From contig JAFQBH010000027.1 in the NCBI GenBank assembly GCA_017399765.1, positions 1 to 38,312 of the forward strand: DNA of 38,312 nt, read 5' to 3'. The position numbers were made by a program, and so were the translations under genes. Positions 8,040 through 17,664 of the stretch are shown one piece after another (within the stretch, counting starts at the first letter, position 1; each line of letters opens with the position of its first letter). The DNA is from Oscillospiraceae bacterium. Lineage in GTDB: Bacteria; Bacillota; Clostridia; Oscillospirales; Ruminococcaceae. Below the pieces are notes generated by a model that saw nothing but the letters and a program-made list of their open reading frames with translations, did not search any database and was not told the origin of the DNA.

Positions 8040-8178
8040 GCCCCTCGGAGGAGGGGCTGTCTGCGAAGCAGACTGAGGAGGGATAATATCCGACCGATAT
8101 ATGTCTTTGCTTTGTGTTTTTAATAATCCCTCCTCCGTCATTTTCTTACGAAAATGCCACCTCCTCCTCTGAGGAGGT
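8040..8178. repeat. Inverted pair of R1 repeats between dnaN and rlbA
   Basis: Left unit 8041-8092: CCCCTC/GAGGGG hairpin, GTCTGC-GAA-GCAGAC hairpin, TGAGGAGGGAT. Right unit 8125-8177, inverted: AATCCCTCCTCC, CATTTTC/GAAAATG hairpin, CCTCCTCTGAGGAGG. About 32 unrelated bases lie in the centre. The element sits within the dnaN-recF transcription unit. Confidence 0.85.
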
Positions 8179-8200
8179 AATAAAATAAAAGAGGTACACC

Positions 8201-8476
8201 ATGGCAAAAATTCAGCTTAAATTAGTAAGAAGACCTGTTTCTTCGGCGCCTGTTTCCGTAGAGATCCGCGATGAATTTATAAAGCTCGATTCTTTCCTTA
8301 AATTTGCCGGTGCGGTTATGACCGGCGGCGAAGCAAAAGAACTTATCCAGGGCGGAAAAGTAAAAGTAAACGGCGAAATCTGCGAAATGCGCGGGAAAAA
8401 AATGCGCCCCGGCGACGTTGCCGAAGTTTACGGAAAATCCTATATGGTAGCTTCCGCCGAACCTTTTGAAGAATGA
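8201..8476 (+). CDS. rlbA: S4-domain RNA-binding protein YaaA/RlbA
   Basis: A 91-residue protein whose centre (about 24-82) is an S4 RNA-binding fold: [12 protein letters not shown], then [18 protein letters not shown] and [12 protein letters not shown]. This small S4 protein sits between dnaN and recF in most Firmicutes and has been linked to ribosome biogenesis; its exact role is unsettled. The N-terminal 20 residues are more variable. The SD AAAGAGG lies before the ATG at 8201. Its stop overlaps the recF start (ATGA), so the two are translationally coupled. Confidence 0.9.
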   Translation: MAKIQLKLVRRPVSSAPVSVEIRDEFIKLDSFLKFAGAVMTGGEAKELIQGGKVKVNGEICEMRGKKMRPGDVAEVYGKSYMVASAEPFEE

Positions 8477-9588
8477 TTTTCAGAAAAATTTATCTTAAAA
8501 ATTTTCGGAACATCGAAGAAATGAAACTTCTTCCCGGCGAAAAGGTAAATATAATCTGCGGCGAAAACGCCCAGGGAAAAACAAACCTTATGGAAGCCCT
8601 TTGGCTCTTCACCGGCGCAAAAAGTTTCCGCCAGACAAAAGATTCGGAATTTATACGCTTCGGTGAAGAAAAAGCAAACCTTAAGGCGGAATTCTTTTCA
8701 GAAAACCGGGAGCAAAACGCCGAAATTTCCTTTTCACCTTCAAAATCCATGAAGAAAAACGGAATCGATATAAAATCTTCCGCGGAATATGCCGGAACCA
8801 TCGGCGGAGTCGTTTTTTCTCCGAGCCATATGAACCTTTTCCGTGACGGCCCGAAGGAAAGAAGAAGACTTATAGATACTTCTCTCTGCCAGCTCTATCC
8901 GAAATATCTTTCGGTACTCGCGGATTATAAAAAAGTTCTTGACCAAAAGAACACCGTGCTCAAGGACGCAAGATATCATTCCGGTCTTATAGATATGATA
9001 GATATCTATGATGAACAGCTTGCCCGCCTTGGCGGAACAATTATCCGAACAAGGGTAAGCTATTGCGAAAGTCTCAATAAAAAGGCGGCGGAAATTTATA
9101 AAGGAATGTCCGGCGCAAGGGAAGAATTTTTTGCGGAATATATTACAACCGTTCTTTCGGAAGATGAGCACGCAGATTCTTCCATGAGCACCGCGGATTT
9201 TGCCCAAAAGTTTTATGATGCGCTCCAATCAAGCAGAAATTATGATTTTGAGCACGGTTCAACTTCCGTTGGCCCCCACAGGGACGACCTTGAAGTCACA
9301 CTTGATAAAATGCCGGTGCGTTCCTTCGGTTCCCAAGGGCAACAAAGAAGCTGTATTCTTTCGCTTAAGCTCGGTGAAGCAAAAATGCTCGGCGAAGCAA
9401 TGGGCGAACCGCCTCTTATCCTTCTCGATGACGTTATGAGCGAACTGGATTCTCTCCGGCGCGACTATATTCTCAATTCCATCGGCGAAAGCCAGATTTT
9501 CCTCACCTGCTGCGATAAGGAACTTTTTTCCGGCCTTGAGGACGGAAAAGTCTTTATCATGCAGAAAGGCAGAATAGAAGGAATCTGA
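8473..9588 (+). CDS. recF: DNA replication/repair protein RecF
   Basis: RecF is an SMC/ABC-like ATPase that helps load RecA at gaps, with RecO and RecR. The 371-residue product has the usual length. Walker A GENAQGKT is at 30-37, the signature motif [10 protein letters not shown] at 284-293 and Walker B LILLDD at 315-320, followed by the D-loop SELDSLRR. The ATG overlaps the rlbA stop. The gene is followed by an R2 inverted pair and then remB. Confidence 0.97.
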   Translation: MIFRKIYLKNFRNIEEMKLLPGEKVNIICGENAQGKTNLMEALWLFTGAKSFRQTKDSEFIRFGEEKANLKAEFFSENREQNAEISFSPSKSMKKNGIDIKSSAEYAGTIGGVVFSPSHMNLFRDGPKERRRLIDTSLCQLYPKYLSVLADYKKVLDQKNTVLKDARYHSGLIDMIDIYDEQLARLGGTIIRTRVSYCESLNKKAAEIYKGMSGAREEFFAEYITTVLSEDEHADSSMSTADFAQKFYDALQSSRNYDFEHGSTSVGPHRDDLEVTLDKMPVRSFGSQGQQRSCILSLKLGEAKMLGEAMGEPPLILLDDVMSELDSLRRDYILNSIGESQIFLTCCDKELFSGLEDGKVFIMQKGRIEGI

Positions 9589-9596
9589 TTGAAAAC

Positions 9597-9660
9597 TTGT
9601 AGGGGCGATCCTGTGTGATCGCCCGAAAAAACGGTCGCACACATAGGTGCGACCCTACAA
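9597..9660. repeat. Head-to-head R2 pair forming a 64-base palindrome
   Basis: The segment begins TTGTAGGG and ends CCCTACAA. Each half is itself a hairpin with its own arms: GGGCGATC/GATCGCCC on the left and GGTCGCAC/GTGCGACC on the right. It fills the recF-remB gap. Confidence 0.85.
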
Positions 9661-9689
9661 AATAAAATAAAAAAGGGTGATACTTAAAA

Positions 9690-9941
9690 ATGTATCTCTT
9701 CCTCGGCGGCGATGTTTCCGTTTGGGAAAACGACGTTATCGGCGTTTTCGATATGGATAACACAACCGTTGCAAAATCCACCCGCGAATTTCTTTCCCGG
9801 AACCAGAAGGAAGGTTCCGTAATAAACGTAACCTATGACCTTCCGAAAAGTTTTTGTTTAACAACAGAAAACGGAAAGGAAAAAGTTTATATTTCCCAGC
9901 TTGCTCCTTCAACATTAAAGAAGAGAGGAACGGGACTTTAA
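9690..9941 (+). CDS. remB: Extracellular matrix regulator RemB (DUF370)
   Basis: An 83-residue protein starting MYLFLGGDVSVWENDVIGVFD, the RemB (YaaB) pattern. In Bacillus subtilis RemA and RemB are DUF370 proteins involved in biofilm matrix gene activation, and remB lies between recF and gyrB as here. RemA is a DNA-binding ring protein; RemB's biochemistry is less clear. The ATG at 9690 is preceded by AAAAGGGTGA. An R1 pair separates it from gyrB. Confidence 0.9.
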   Translation: MYLFLGGDVSVWENDVIGVFDMDNTTVAKSTREFLSRNQKEGSVINVTYDLPKSFCLTTENGKEKVYISQLAPSTLKKRGTGL

Positions 9942-9949
9942 TAAAAAAA

Positions 9950-10093
9950 CCTCCTCGGAGGAGGAGGTGGCATCGCGAAGCGATGACGGAGGAGGGATAA
10001 ATCCCATCCGTTTTTTGTCTGCGCTCCGCGTTCTTAAAAATCCCTCATCCACCATTGCCGTTCGGCAATGGTCCCCCTTCCCCTCTGGGAAGG
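9950..10093. repeat. Inverted pair of R1 repeats between remB and gyrB
   Basis: Left unit: CCTCCTC/GAGGAGG, CATCGC-GAA-GCGATG, GGAGGGAT. Right unit, inverted: AATCCCTC, CCATTGCC/GGCAATGG, CCTTCCCCTCTGGGAAGG. The two ends therefore carry different but internally paired arms. Confidence 0.85.
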
Positions 10094-10142
10094 TAATTTA
10101 AGAAAATCCACCGCAAAATGCGGAAAAATATTCAGGAGGTAA

Positions 10143-12095
<1,953 letters not shown>

Positions 12096-12115
12096 GAAAC
12101 AGGAGGAAATTTAAA

Positions 12116-12985
12116 ATGGCATTTAACATTTTCAGAAGAAAACCGAAACCGAAGCCCGAAATCAAAAGACTCGAAGTTTCCGCCTATGGCGAACCCAAAT
12201 ATGAATTCACCCATATCCCCACCCTTGAAGTTTACCGCGAATATAACGACACCGTTTCCGCTCCGGCAATTGCAAGGGATAAACAGCTCAAACGCGCTTT
12301 CGGTCTTATAATGGGTGTTATCACAATTGTTTTCGCCGTTCTTTCCGTAATCAATTTTGACTATTTTGATCCGATTTATGAAGGAAGAGGCTTCTTTGTC
12401 TGGATGAGCTACACAAGCTTTATGTTCTATTTCCTTGTAACCCTTATGTCCGCTTATCTCACCTATCATCTTCTCACCTATTATCATTATTTCCCGAAAC
12501 GCCTTGAAAAGGCAACCGCTGATTATTATAAATCCAGCAAATATCTCACCAACGAAATCGTTCTTGCCTGCTATGAAGACGGCGTTCTCGAAAAAGCCGA
12601 ACCCCGCGACGAATTTTTTGAATGGGGAATGTTCAACCGATGCTGGGAATCCGAAAACGTTGTTTATCTTGAATTCACCCTTGCAAACCAGCTTTTCGTA
12701 GCAAAAGAAGTTATGATCGAAGCCGGAGCAAACGTTGAGGAATTCATCGCCTGGGCAAACGAAAAAATTGAAGAAGGCAAAAAAATAATGGCTGAACGCG
12801 AAGCCGAAGAAGAAGCTTTGGAAGAAGCAGCCGAAGAAGAATATGAGGCAATCGAAAAAGAAATCGAAGCTCTTGAAGAAGAACTTGAAGAAATCGACGA
12901 CGATTCCCGCGAAGAAGAAATTGAAGAGAAAATAAAAGCTCTTGAAGAAAAAGCCGAAGAGCTTGAAGATAAACTCGACGACTGA
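12116..12985 (+). CDS. YcxB-like two-helix membrane protein with acidic coiled-coil tail
   Basis: A 289-residue protein of unproven function. A basic N-terminus (5-18) is followed by two membrane helices (about 62-81 and 95-120), a compact domain (about 125-215) and an extremely Glu-rich coiled-coil tail (216-289). The helix pair plus a segment like EFFEWGMFNRCWESENVVYLEF resembles YcxB-like proteins (a PH-like fold after two helices), but this is recognition by pattern only. It begins 20 bases after gyrB behind AGGAGGAA, so it is cotranscribed with gyrB. A YcxB-like gene between gyrB and gyrA is unusual. A membrane sensor or scaffold linked to gyrase expression is possible but unproven. Confidence 0.7.
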   Translation: MAFNIFRRKPKPKPEIKRLEVSAYGEPKYEFTHIPTLEVYREYNDTVSAPAIARDKQLKRAFGLIMGVITIVFAVLSVINFDYFDPIYEGRGFFVWMSYTSFMFYFLVTLMSAYLTYHLLTYYHYFPKRLEKATADYYKSSKYLTNEIVLACYEDGVLEKAEPRDEFFEWGMFNRCWESENVVYLEFTLANQLFVAKEVMIEAGANVEEFIAWANEKIEEGKKIMAEREAEEEALEEAAEEEYEAIEKEIEALEEELEEIDDDSREEEIEEKIKALEEKAEELEDKLDD

Positions 12986-13003
12986 AAGAATCCCTTTTAA
13001 AAA

Positions 13004-13128
13004 ACCTTCCCGGAGGGGAAGGTGGCAAAACCGAAGGTTTTGACGAAAGAGGGATAACCATATTTAACCGGAGGAAAAAAATCCCTCCTCCACCGTCTTC
13101 GACGGTCCCCCTCCTCCTCTGAGGAGGT
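13004..13128. repeat. Inverted pair of R1 repeats upstream of gyrA
   Basis: Left unit 13004-13056 has CCTTCCC/GGGGAAGG and AAAACC-GAA-GGTTTT hairpins; right unit 13080-13128 is inverted with ACCGTC-TTC-GACGGT and CCTCCTCTGAGGAGG. The gyrA SD lies 15 bases beyond. Confidence 0.85.
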
Positions 13129-13154
13129 AATTCAAAAGAACGGAGGAACCCGTT

Positions 13155-15689
13155 TTGGAAGAAAACGAAAAGAAAATTCCCGAACCGGCAATCGAACTTG
13201 AAGACGATATGCCCAAGGCAAAACTTATAACCGTGGATATCGAAAAGGAAATGAAAAAATCCTTCCTGGATTATTCCATGTCCGTAATCGTTTCCCGTGC
13301 TCTTCCGGATGTACGCGACGGTTTGAAACCGGTACACCGAAGAATCCTTTATACAATGTATGAAAACGGTCTTGAACCGACAAAAGCATATAAAAAATGC
13401 GCCGCAACCGTCGGCGACGTTCTCGGTAAATATCATCCCCACGGCGACGCTTCCGTTTATGACGCAATGGTCCGCCTTGCCCAGGATTTCTCCATGAGAG
13501 CGCCCCTTGTTGACGGTCACGGAAACTTCGGTTCAATCGATGGTGACCCGCCGGCAGCTTACCGTTATACCGAAAGCCGAATGAGCAAAATGGCAACCAA
13601 AATGCTCACCGATATCGATAAGGATACCGTTGATTTTATGGGAAACTATGACGACAGCCGAAAAGAGCCCGTCGTTCTTCCCTCAAAATATCCGAACCTT
13701 CTTGTAAACGGCTCCGTAGGTATCGCCGTCGGTATGGCAACAAACATTCCGCCCCATAACCTTCGCGAAACCGTTGAAGCCTGCTGCTGCCTTATCGATA
13801 ATCCGGAAGCAACCCTTGATGACCTTATGGAACATATCAAGGGACCCGATTTCCCCACCGGCGGTATCATTATGGGAAGAGCGGGAATCCGCGCAGCTTA
13901 TGCAACCGGAAGAGCAAAACTCATAGTCCGCTCCAGAGCCGAAATCCAGGAATGGAAAAACGACCGTTACCGCATTGTCGTAACCGAAATTCCCTATATG
14001 GTCAACAAAGCAAGACTTATCGAAAGCATTGCCGACCTTGTTAAGGAAAAGAGAGTCGAGGGAATTTCCGACCTTCGTGATGAATCCGACCGCGAAGGAC
14101 TTCGAATCGTTATCGAACTCAAACGCGACGCCAACGCCCAGGTCGTTCTCAACCAGCTCTATACCTATACCCAGCTCCAGGATACCTGCGGCGTAATCAT
14201 GCTCGCCCTTGTCAACGGCGTTCCAAAGATCCTTTCCCTTAAGGAAGTTCTTCAGAACTATATCGATTTCCAGCGCGAAGTTATAATCCGCAGAACAAAA
14301 TTCGAACTCAAAAAACTTCGTGAGCGCGAACATATCCTCGAAGGTCTCAAAATTGCCCAGGATAACATCGACGAAGTTATCCGCATCATCAGAAGCGGTA
14401 AGGACGATGCCGAAAACCGCCCCAGACTTATGGAGCGCTTCGGACTTTCCGAGATCCAGGCAAACGCAATTCTCCAAATGCGCCTCGGCCGTCTTTCTTC
14501 CCTTAACCGCGAAGCAATTGAAAACGAACTTGCCGAAATCCGCGCGGAAATTGCAAGACTCGAAGAAGTTCTCAAGGATATGCACCTTGTTGATGAAATA
14601 ATCAAATCCGAAATGCGCGAAATCGCCGAAAAATCCGGCGATGACCGCCGCACCGGAATTGAAACCATAAGCGGCGAAATGGATCTCGAAGACCTTATCC
14701 CCGTTGAGGACAGAGTTATCACCCTTACCCATTTCGGATATATCAAGAGCCAGCCGGTTGAAGCTTATAAGGCACAGCGCCGCGGCGGTCGCGGAATTTC
14801 CGGCATGACCCGCCGTGATGAAGACTATGTCGAAAGCCTCTTCACAGTTTCCACCCATGACTATATCCTCTTCTTCACCGATAAGGGCAAGGTTTTCCGT
14901 ATCAAAGGTTACGAAATTCCCGAAAGCCAGCGCGCCGCAAGAGGAACCAACATTGTCAACGTTCTTCCTCTTGAACAGGACGAAAAAGTTACCACCCTCA
15001 TCAAGCTCGGCGGAGTTATCGATGAGGAAGGAACTTACCTCACAATGGTCACCAAAAACGGCGTAATAAAACGTACCCGCCTTTCCCAGTACCGCAACGT
15101 CCGCAAGAGCGGTCTTAACGCGATCAGCCTTGATGAGGGCGATGAACTCAAATGGGTTCGCCTTACCGGCGGCGAAGATGAACTTATCGTCGCAACCAGA
15201 AAAGGCTACGCAATCCACTTCAAGGAAACCGACGCACGCGAACTCGGAAGAACAGCCCGCGGCGTAAGAGCAATTGAACTCCGTGAAGGCGACGAAGTAG
15301 TCGGTATGGAAATTGTTGAGGAAGGCAAAAAACTCCTCACTATAAGCGAAGGCGGAAAAGGCCGCAGAAGCGAATTTTCCGATTACAGCATCCAGAACCG
15401 CGGCGGTAAAGGTATTCAGAACTATAAGACCGATAACGTCGCCGGAATCAAGGCTGTTGCCGATGACGACGATATTATCGCAATCAGCTCCGACGGAATT
15501 ATCATTCGTCTTTCCGTCGATGAAGTCAACGTCCAGTTCAGAAGCGCTTCCGGCGTAAAAGTAATGCGCCTTGCTTCCGAAGAAAGCCGCGTCGTTTCCT
15601 TCACCGTTGCTCCGAAAGGCGAAGATGAGGAAGAATCTGAAGGCGAAACCGAGGAAACTTCCGCAGAAGAGAGCGAAACAACCGAATAA
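13155..15689 (+). CDS. gyrA: DNA gyrase subunit A
   Basis: GyrA is the DNA-cleaving and wrapping subunit of gyrase. The 844-residue product contains the winged-helix cleavage domain with catalytic Tyr138 (AAYRYTE), the coiled-coil and C-gate region, and the C-terminal beta-pinwheel with the GyrA box QRRGGRG. An acidic tail follows (about 822-844). The start is TTG at 13155 with CGGAGGA nine bases upstream. In the quinolone region the sequence is [10 protein letters not shown]: the position equal to E. coli Ser83 is Ala99, while the Asp87 equivalent (Asp103) is kept. Confidence 0.98.
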   Translation: MEENEKKIPEPAIELEDDMPKAKLITVDIEKEMKKSFLDYSMSVIVSRALPDVRDGLKPVHRRILYTMYENGLEPTKAYKKCAATVGDVLGKYHPHGDASVYDAMVRLAQDFSMRAPLVDGHGNFGSIDGDPPAAYRYTESRMSKMATKMLTDIDKDTVDFMGNYDDSRKEPVVLPSKYPNLLVNGSVGIAVGMATNIPPHNLRETVEACCCLIDNPEATLDDLMEHIKGPDFPTGGIIMGRAGIRAAYATGRAKLIVRSRAEIQEWKNDRYRIVVTEIPYMVNKARLIESIADLVKEKRVEGISDLRDESDREGLRIVIELKRDANAQVVLNQLYTYTQLQDTCGVIMLALVNGVPKILSLKEVLQNYIDFQREVIIRRTKFELKKLREREHILEGLKIAQDNIDEVIRIIRSGKDDAENRPRLMERFGLSEIQANAILQMRLGRLSSLNREAIENELAEIRAEIARLEEVLKDMHLVDEIIKSEMREIAEKSGDDRRTGIETISGEMDLEDLIPVEDRVITLTHFGYIKSQPVEAYKAQRRGGRGISGMTRRDEDYVESLFTVSTHDYILFFTDKGKVFRIKGYEIPESQRAARGTNIVNVLPLEQDEKVTTLIKLGGVIDEEGTYLTMVTKNGVIKRTRLSQYRNVRKSGLNAISLDEGDELKWVRLTGGEDELIVATRKGYAIHFKETDARELGRTARGVRAIELREGDEVVGMEIVEEGKKLLTISEGGKGRRSEFSDYSIQNRGGKGIQNYKTDNVAGIKAVADDDDIIAISSDGIIIRLSVDEVNVQFRSASGVKVMRLASEESRVVSFTVAPKGEDEEESEGETEETSAEESETTE

Positions 15690-15690
15690 G

Positions 15691-15856
15691 CCTCCCTTGT
15701 GTAAAGAGCAAAGCTTGTGAAGCGCGTCCTGTGGACGAAACAGCGAACAGGGTTTGGTGCCGCGGTCAAAATATTCAAGGCGAATACCGCAGAATATTTT
15801 GGGCACCGCAAGAGTTGGGTGGCATTTTGGCTTTGCCAAAATGACGGAGGGATTGT
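15691..15856. repeat. R1 repeat interrupted by a second palindromic insert
   Basis: An R1 left arm (GCCTCCCTTGTGTAAAGAG) and an R1 second hairpin (CATTTTGGC/GCCAAAATG then GGAGGGATT) are about 110 bases apart. The insert carries its own long hairpin: GGTGCC at 15756-15761 pairs with GGCACC, and AAAATATTC with GAATATTTT. It is seen once in the window. Confidence 0.6.
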
Positions 15857-15877
15857 TAATCAAATCAAATTTAAAAC

Positions 15878-15907
15878 AAAAGGCAGAAGTTTTCTTCCGC
15901 CTTTTTA
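15878..15907 (+). terminator. Terminator after gyrA
   Basis: AAAGGCAGAAG, a TTTT loop, then CTTCCGCCTTTTT forms a stem with one mismatch followed by Ts, about 190 bases after the gyrA stop. Confidence 0.75.
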
Positions 15908-15910
15908 AAA

Positions 15911-15970
15911 AGCCTTCCCAGAGGGGAAGGTGGCAAAACCGAAGGTTTTGACGGAAGAGGGATAAACCCT
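15911..15970. repeat. R1 repeat
   Basis: CCTTCCC/GGGGAAGG hairpin and AAAACC-GAA-GGTTTT hairpin ending AGAGGGATAAACCC. Lies in the leader of the next gene. Confidence 0.85.
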
Positions 15971-16007
15971 TCCAAAACATAAAAAAGCTTTTAAGGAGGT
16001 ATTCTCC

Positions 16008-16355
16008 ATGCGCAGAAACAGAAGAAGAAGCGAACCCCAATCTCCCCTTGCGGCAATGCTCATCGGAATTTTTGTGGTCTGCTTCGGAATTTTCTGGACA
16101 ATAATGGCGGGTTCAATGTTCCCGCCAATGGCAATTTTCGGAATCCTCTTTACCGCAATCGGCGCGGTGAACGCATATAATACATATAAAACCATAAAGG
16201 AAAATGCGGAAAAACCGCATGAGCATCAGGATTTTTACGAAGATGAATATTCCGAAGAACCCCGTGCTCAAAAAGAAGAACTCCGCTGTCCTTATTGCGG
16301 CGCTCCCGTTCATCGTTTCGATTCCGAATGTGAATACTGCGGAAGCAGATTATAA
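16008..16355 (+). CDS. Small membrane protein with C-terminal zinc ribbon
   Basis: A 115-residue protein. A basic N-terminus (1-8) is followed by two hydrophobic segments (about 15-35 and 39-57), an acidic linker and a C-terminal CPYCG (C94, C97) with CEYCG (C108, C111), a four-cysteine zinc-ribbon pattern. I do not recognise a specific family. GGAGG nine bases upstream supports the ATG at 16008. It lies beyond the gyrA terminator and could have its own promoter, though none is clear. Membrane anchoring with a cytoplasmic ribbon is inferred from the basic N-terminus and the hydrophobic pattern. Confidence 0.8.
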   Translation: MRRNRRRSEPQSPLAAMLIGIFVVCFGIFWTIMAGSMFPPMAIFGILFTAIGAVNAYNTYKTIKENAEKPHEHQDFYEDEYSEEPRAQKEELRCPYCGAPVHRFDSECEYCGSRL

Positions 16356-16620
16356 GCTTCCTTTGCCTGAAGGTAACTCCCGACGAAGTCGGGTGAGGGA
16401 TTGTTAACCCTGTTCAACCCAAAATCGGGCAAACACATAGGTTCGCCCCTACATGAAAAAAGGATTCCCGAAGGGCAGGCTCCTCAGAGGTGACTCCCCT
16501 GTTAGGGGAGATGTCCTCGAAGAGGACAGAGGGGTCTGCCGTCTGCGGCGAGCAAGAGCTATCAGCGAAGCTGACTGAAGAGGGATTAATCCTATCCCAT
16601 TAAAAATGGGCGTATAATAA
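16356..16620. repeat. Nested R1 and R2 repeats
   Basis: R1 with CCCGAC-GAA-GTCGGG (16405-16420 region), then a degenerate R2 (16428-16453), then several overlapping R1 fragments including GTCCTC-GAA-GAGGAC and CAGC-GAA-GCTG, ending GAGGGATT and a half R2. One R1 seems to have been inserted into another. No gene is seen here. Confidence 0.75.
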
Positions 16621-16625
16621 ACAAA

Positions 16626-16653
16626 AAAAGGCGGGTTTACCCGCCTTTTTTTT
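16626..16653 (+). terminator. Rho-independent terminator
   Basis: GGCGGG-TTTA-CCCGCC followed by nine Ts; probably ends transcription from the zinc-ribbon gene. Confidence 0.85.
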
Positions 16654-16857
16654 TATAAAACCTGATTTTTTGCTTTAACCTATAAAACCGCTAAACTTTC
16701 GCCGCCGAAATTTTTAAAAATTGCAAAGAAAAAGAGATTGTTTTAAAAATCAATTGAAATAAATCTGTTTTTGCAAGTTTACATAAAAACTTCCTGCAAA
16801 ACGTGTGTTTGCTAATTTCAACTGTACGCAACAGAAAGACAGTTTTTTATAAAAAAA
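16654..16857. other. AT-rich gap between two terminators
   Basis: About 200 bases without an open frame that I would support. It ends with an AACTGT/ACAGTT hairpin plus T-run near 16818-16846. A small RNA here cannot be excluded, but I see no convincing promoter. Confidence 0.4.
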
Positions 16858-16887
16858 GACCGCCCGATCGAAGGCGGCTTTTTTTAT
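16851..16887. terminator. Bidirectional terminator
   Basis: CCGCC (16860-16864) pairs with GGCGG (16873-16877), with an A-run on the left and a T-run on the right. It lies just past the stop codon of the minus-strand small gene and would terminate it. Confidence 0.8.
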
Positions 16888-16895
16888 TACTACAT

Positions 16896-17081
16896 TTATT
16901 TTACAATGGAAAGAATAAGGGTCATAAGAGTTTTGGTAAGGTTAACGGATTTCTTTTCAGCTACGAGAGCGGAAAAACCTTCACAGTAAGCCATTTTTTC
17001 GTGTCTTTCCCAGTTTGCTTCGGAAGGAAGACGGCTTTCGAGCTGGCAGCGATAATCATTAAAAGAAATGTTGGAGAACAT
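16896..17081 (-). CDS. Small protein of unknown function (61 aa)
   Basis: The product begins MFSNISFNDYRCQLESRL and ends in a hydrophobic TLMTLILSIVK. I do not recognise its family. The frame is open to an ATG at 17171 (91 aa), but that ATG overlaps the -10 box of the only good promoter, so the ATG at 17081, with AAAGGA ten bases upstream, is the better start. A strong terminator follows the stop. Promoter, SD, frame and terminator together make this a real short gene. It stands alone between the gyrA region and mfd. The last ten residues could contact membrane, but one helix of this length is not certain. Confidence 0.65.
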   Translation of the reverse strand: MFSNISFNDYRCQLESRLPSEANWERHEKMAYCEGFSALVAEKKSVNLTKTLMTLILSIVK

Positions 17082-17169
17082 AAAATCAAGATCCTTTCGT
17101 TGTTTGTTAGGCGCAAGGCGTTCCCTTGCTGCCGGCAATTTATTAACAAACTGTCCGTTTGTCGAGTAC

Positions 17170-17199
17170 ATTATAGCGCAATAAATCCTGCAAAATCAA
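17170..17199 (-). promoter_or_regulatory. Promoter of the small minus-strand gene
   Basis: TTGATT (17199-17194), 18-base spacer, TATAAT (17175-17170), read leftward. It predicts a transcript start near 17162, leaving a leader of about 80 bases before the ATG at 17081. Confidence 0.75.
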
Positions 17200-17453
17200 G
17201 TGGCAACAACTGAGAAAACAAACGAAAATTGCTGTTGAAATTTGTGTAGTCTGCACAAAAATGAAAATTTCCAACATTTTAAAAAAGACTTTATGCAGGA
17301 TTTTCGGCATAAATCAGAAAGATATACAAAAAATGAATAAAAATTCTTTCGCAAAAATCGTCTGTCATGCCGTTTTTTCGCATAAATAAGCGCTTTTTCG
17401 CTTTATCAAACCAAAGTCTGTTTATTGAATAAAAACAACTGTCCACCGCAAAA
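17200..17453. other. AT-rich gap upstream of the small gene
   Basis: No gene supported. There is a short AAGCG/CGCTT hairpin near 17390-17403. A 38-codon frame on the minus strand lacks an SD. Confidence 0.4.
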
Positions 17454-17629
17454 AGCCTTCCCGGAGGGCAAGGCTCCCTTGTGTAAAGGGAGCTGGCAGC
17501 AAAGCTGACTGAGGGATTGTCAACCCTGTCCAATCAAAAACCGGGCGGATAATATCCGCCCCTACGGTAATTTAATGTGGGGCGGGGGCTTGCTCCCGCC
17601 GTGATAAAAAATTCCTCCTCTGATGAGGC
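17454..17629. repeat. Composite repeat R1-R2-R3-inverted R1
   Basis: An R1 whose first hairpin contains a second R1 start (17454-17520, CAGC..GCTG second hairpin), R2 GGGCGGAT/ATCCGCCC (17542-17565), R3 (17566-17608) and a truncated inverted R1 (17609-17628). Same module order as 4953-5131. Confidence 0.85.
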
Positions 17630-17661
17630 AAAAAGAACCGGGCTCCCGCCCGGTTCTTTTT
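17630..17661 (-). terminator. Terminator after mfd
   Basis: AAGAACCGGGC, a short loop, GCCCGGTTCTT: a perfect stem just past the mfd stop, followed leftward by TTTTTG. Confidence 0.85.
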
Positions 17662-17664
17662 ATC

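Noticed and set aside
13683-16040. 785-codon open frame on the minus strand opposite gyrA
   Set aside because: It is antisense to a certain gyrA gene, has no SD or family match, and arises from the strong purine-starting codon bias; similar antisense frames lie opposite mfd, polA and the DUF1292 genes.
16654-16857. Small RNA between two terminators
   Set aside because: No convincing promoter or conserved structure is visible; left as an unassigned gap.
17082-17171. Thirty-residue extension of the small minus-strand protein
   Set aside because: Its start codon overlaps the promoter -10 box.
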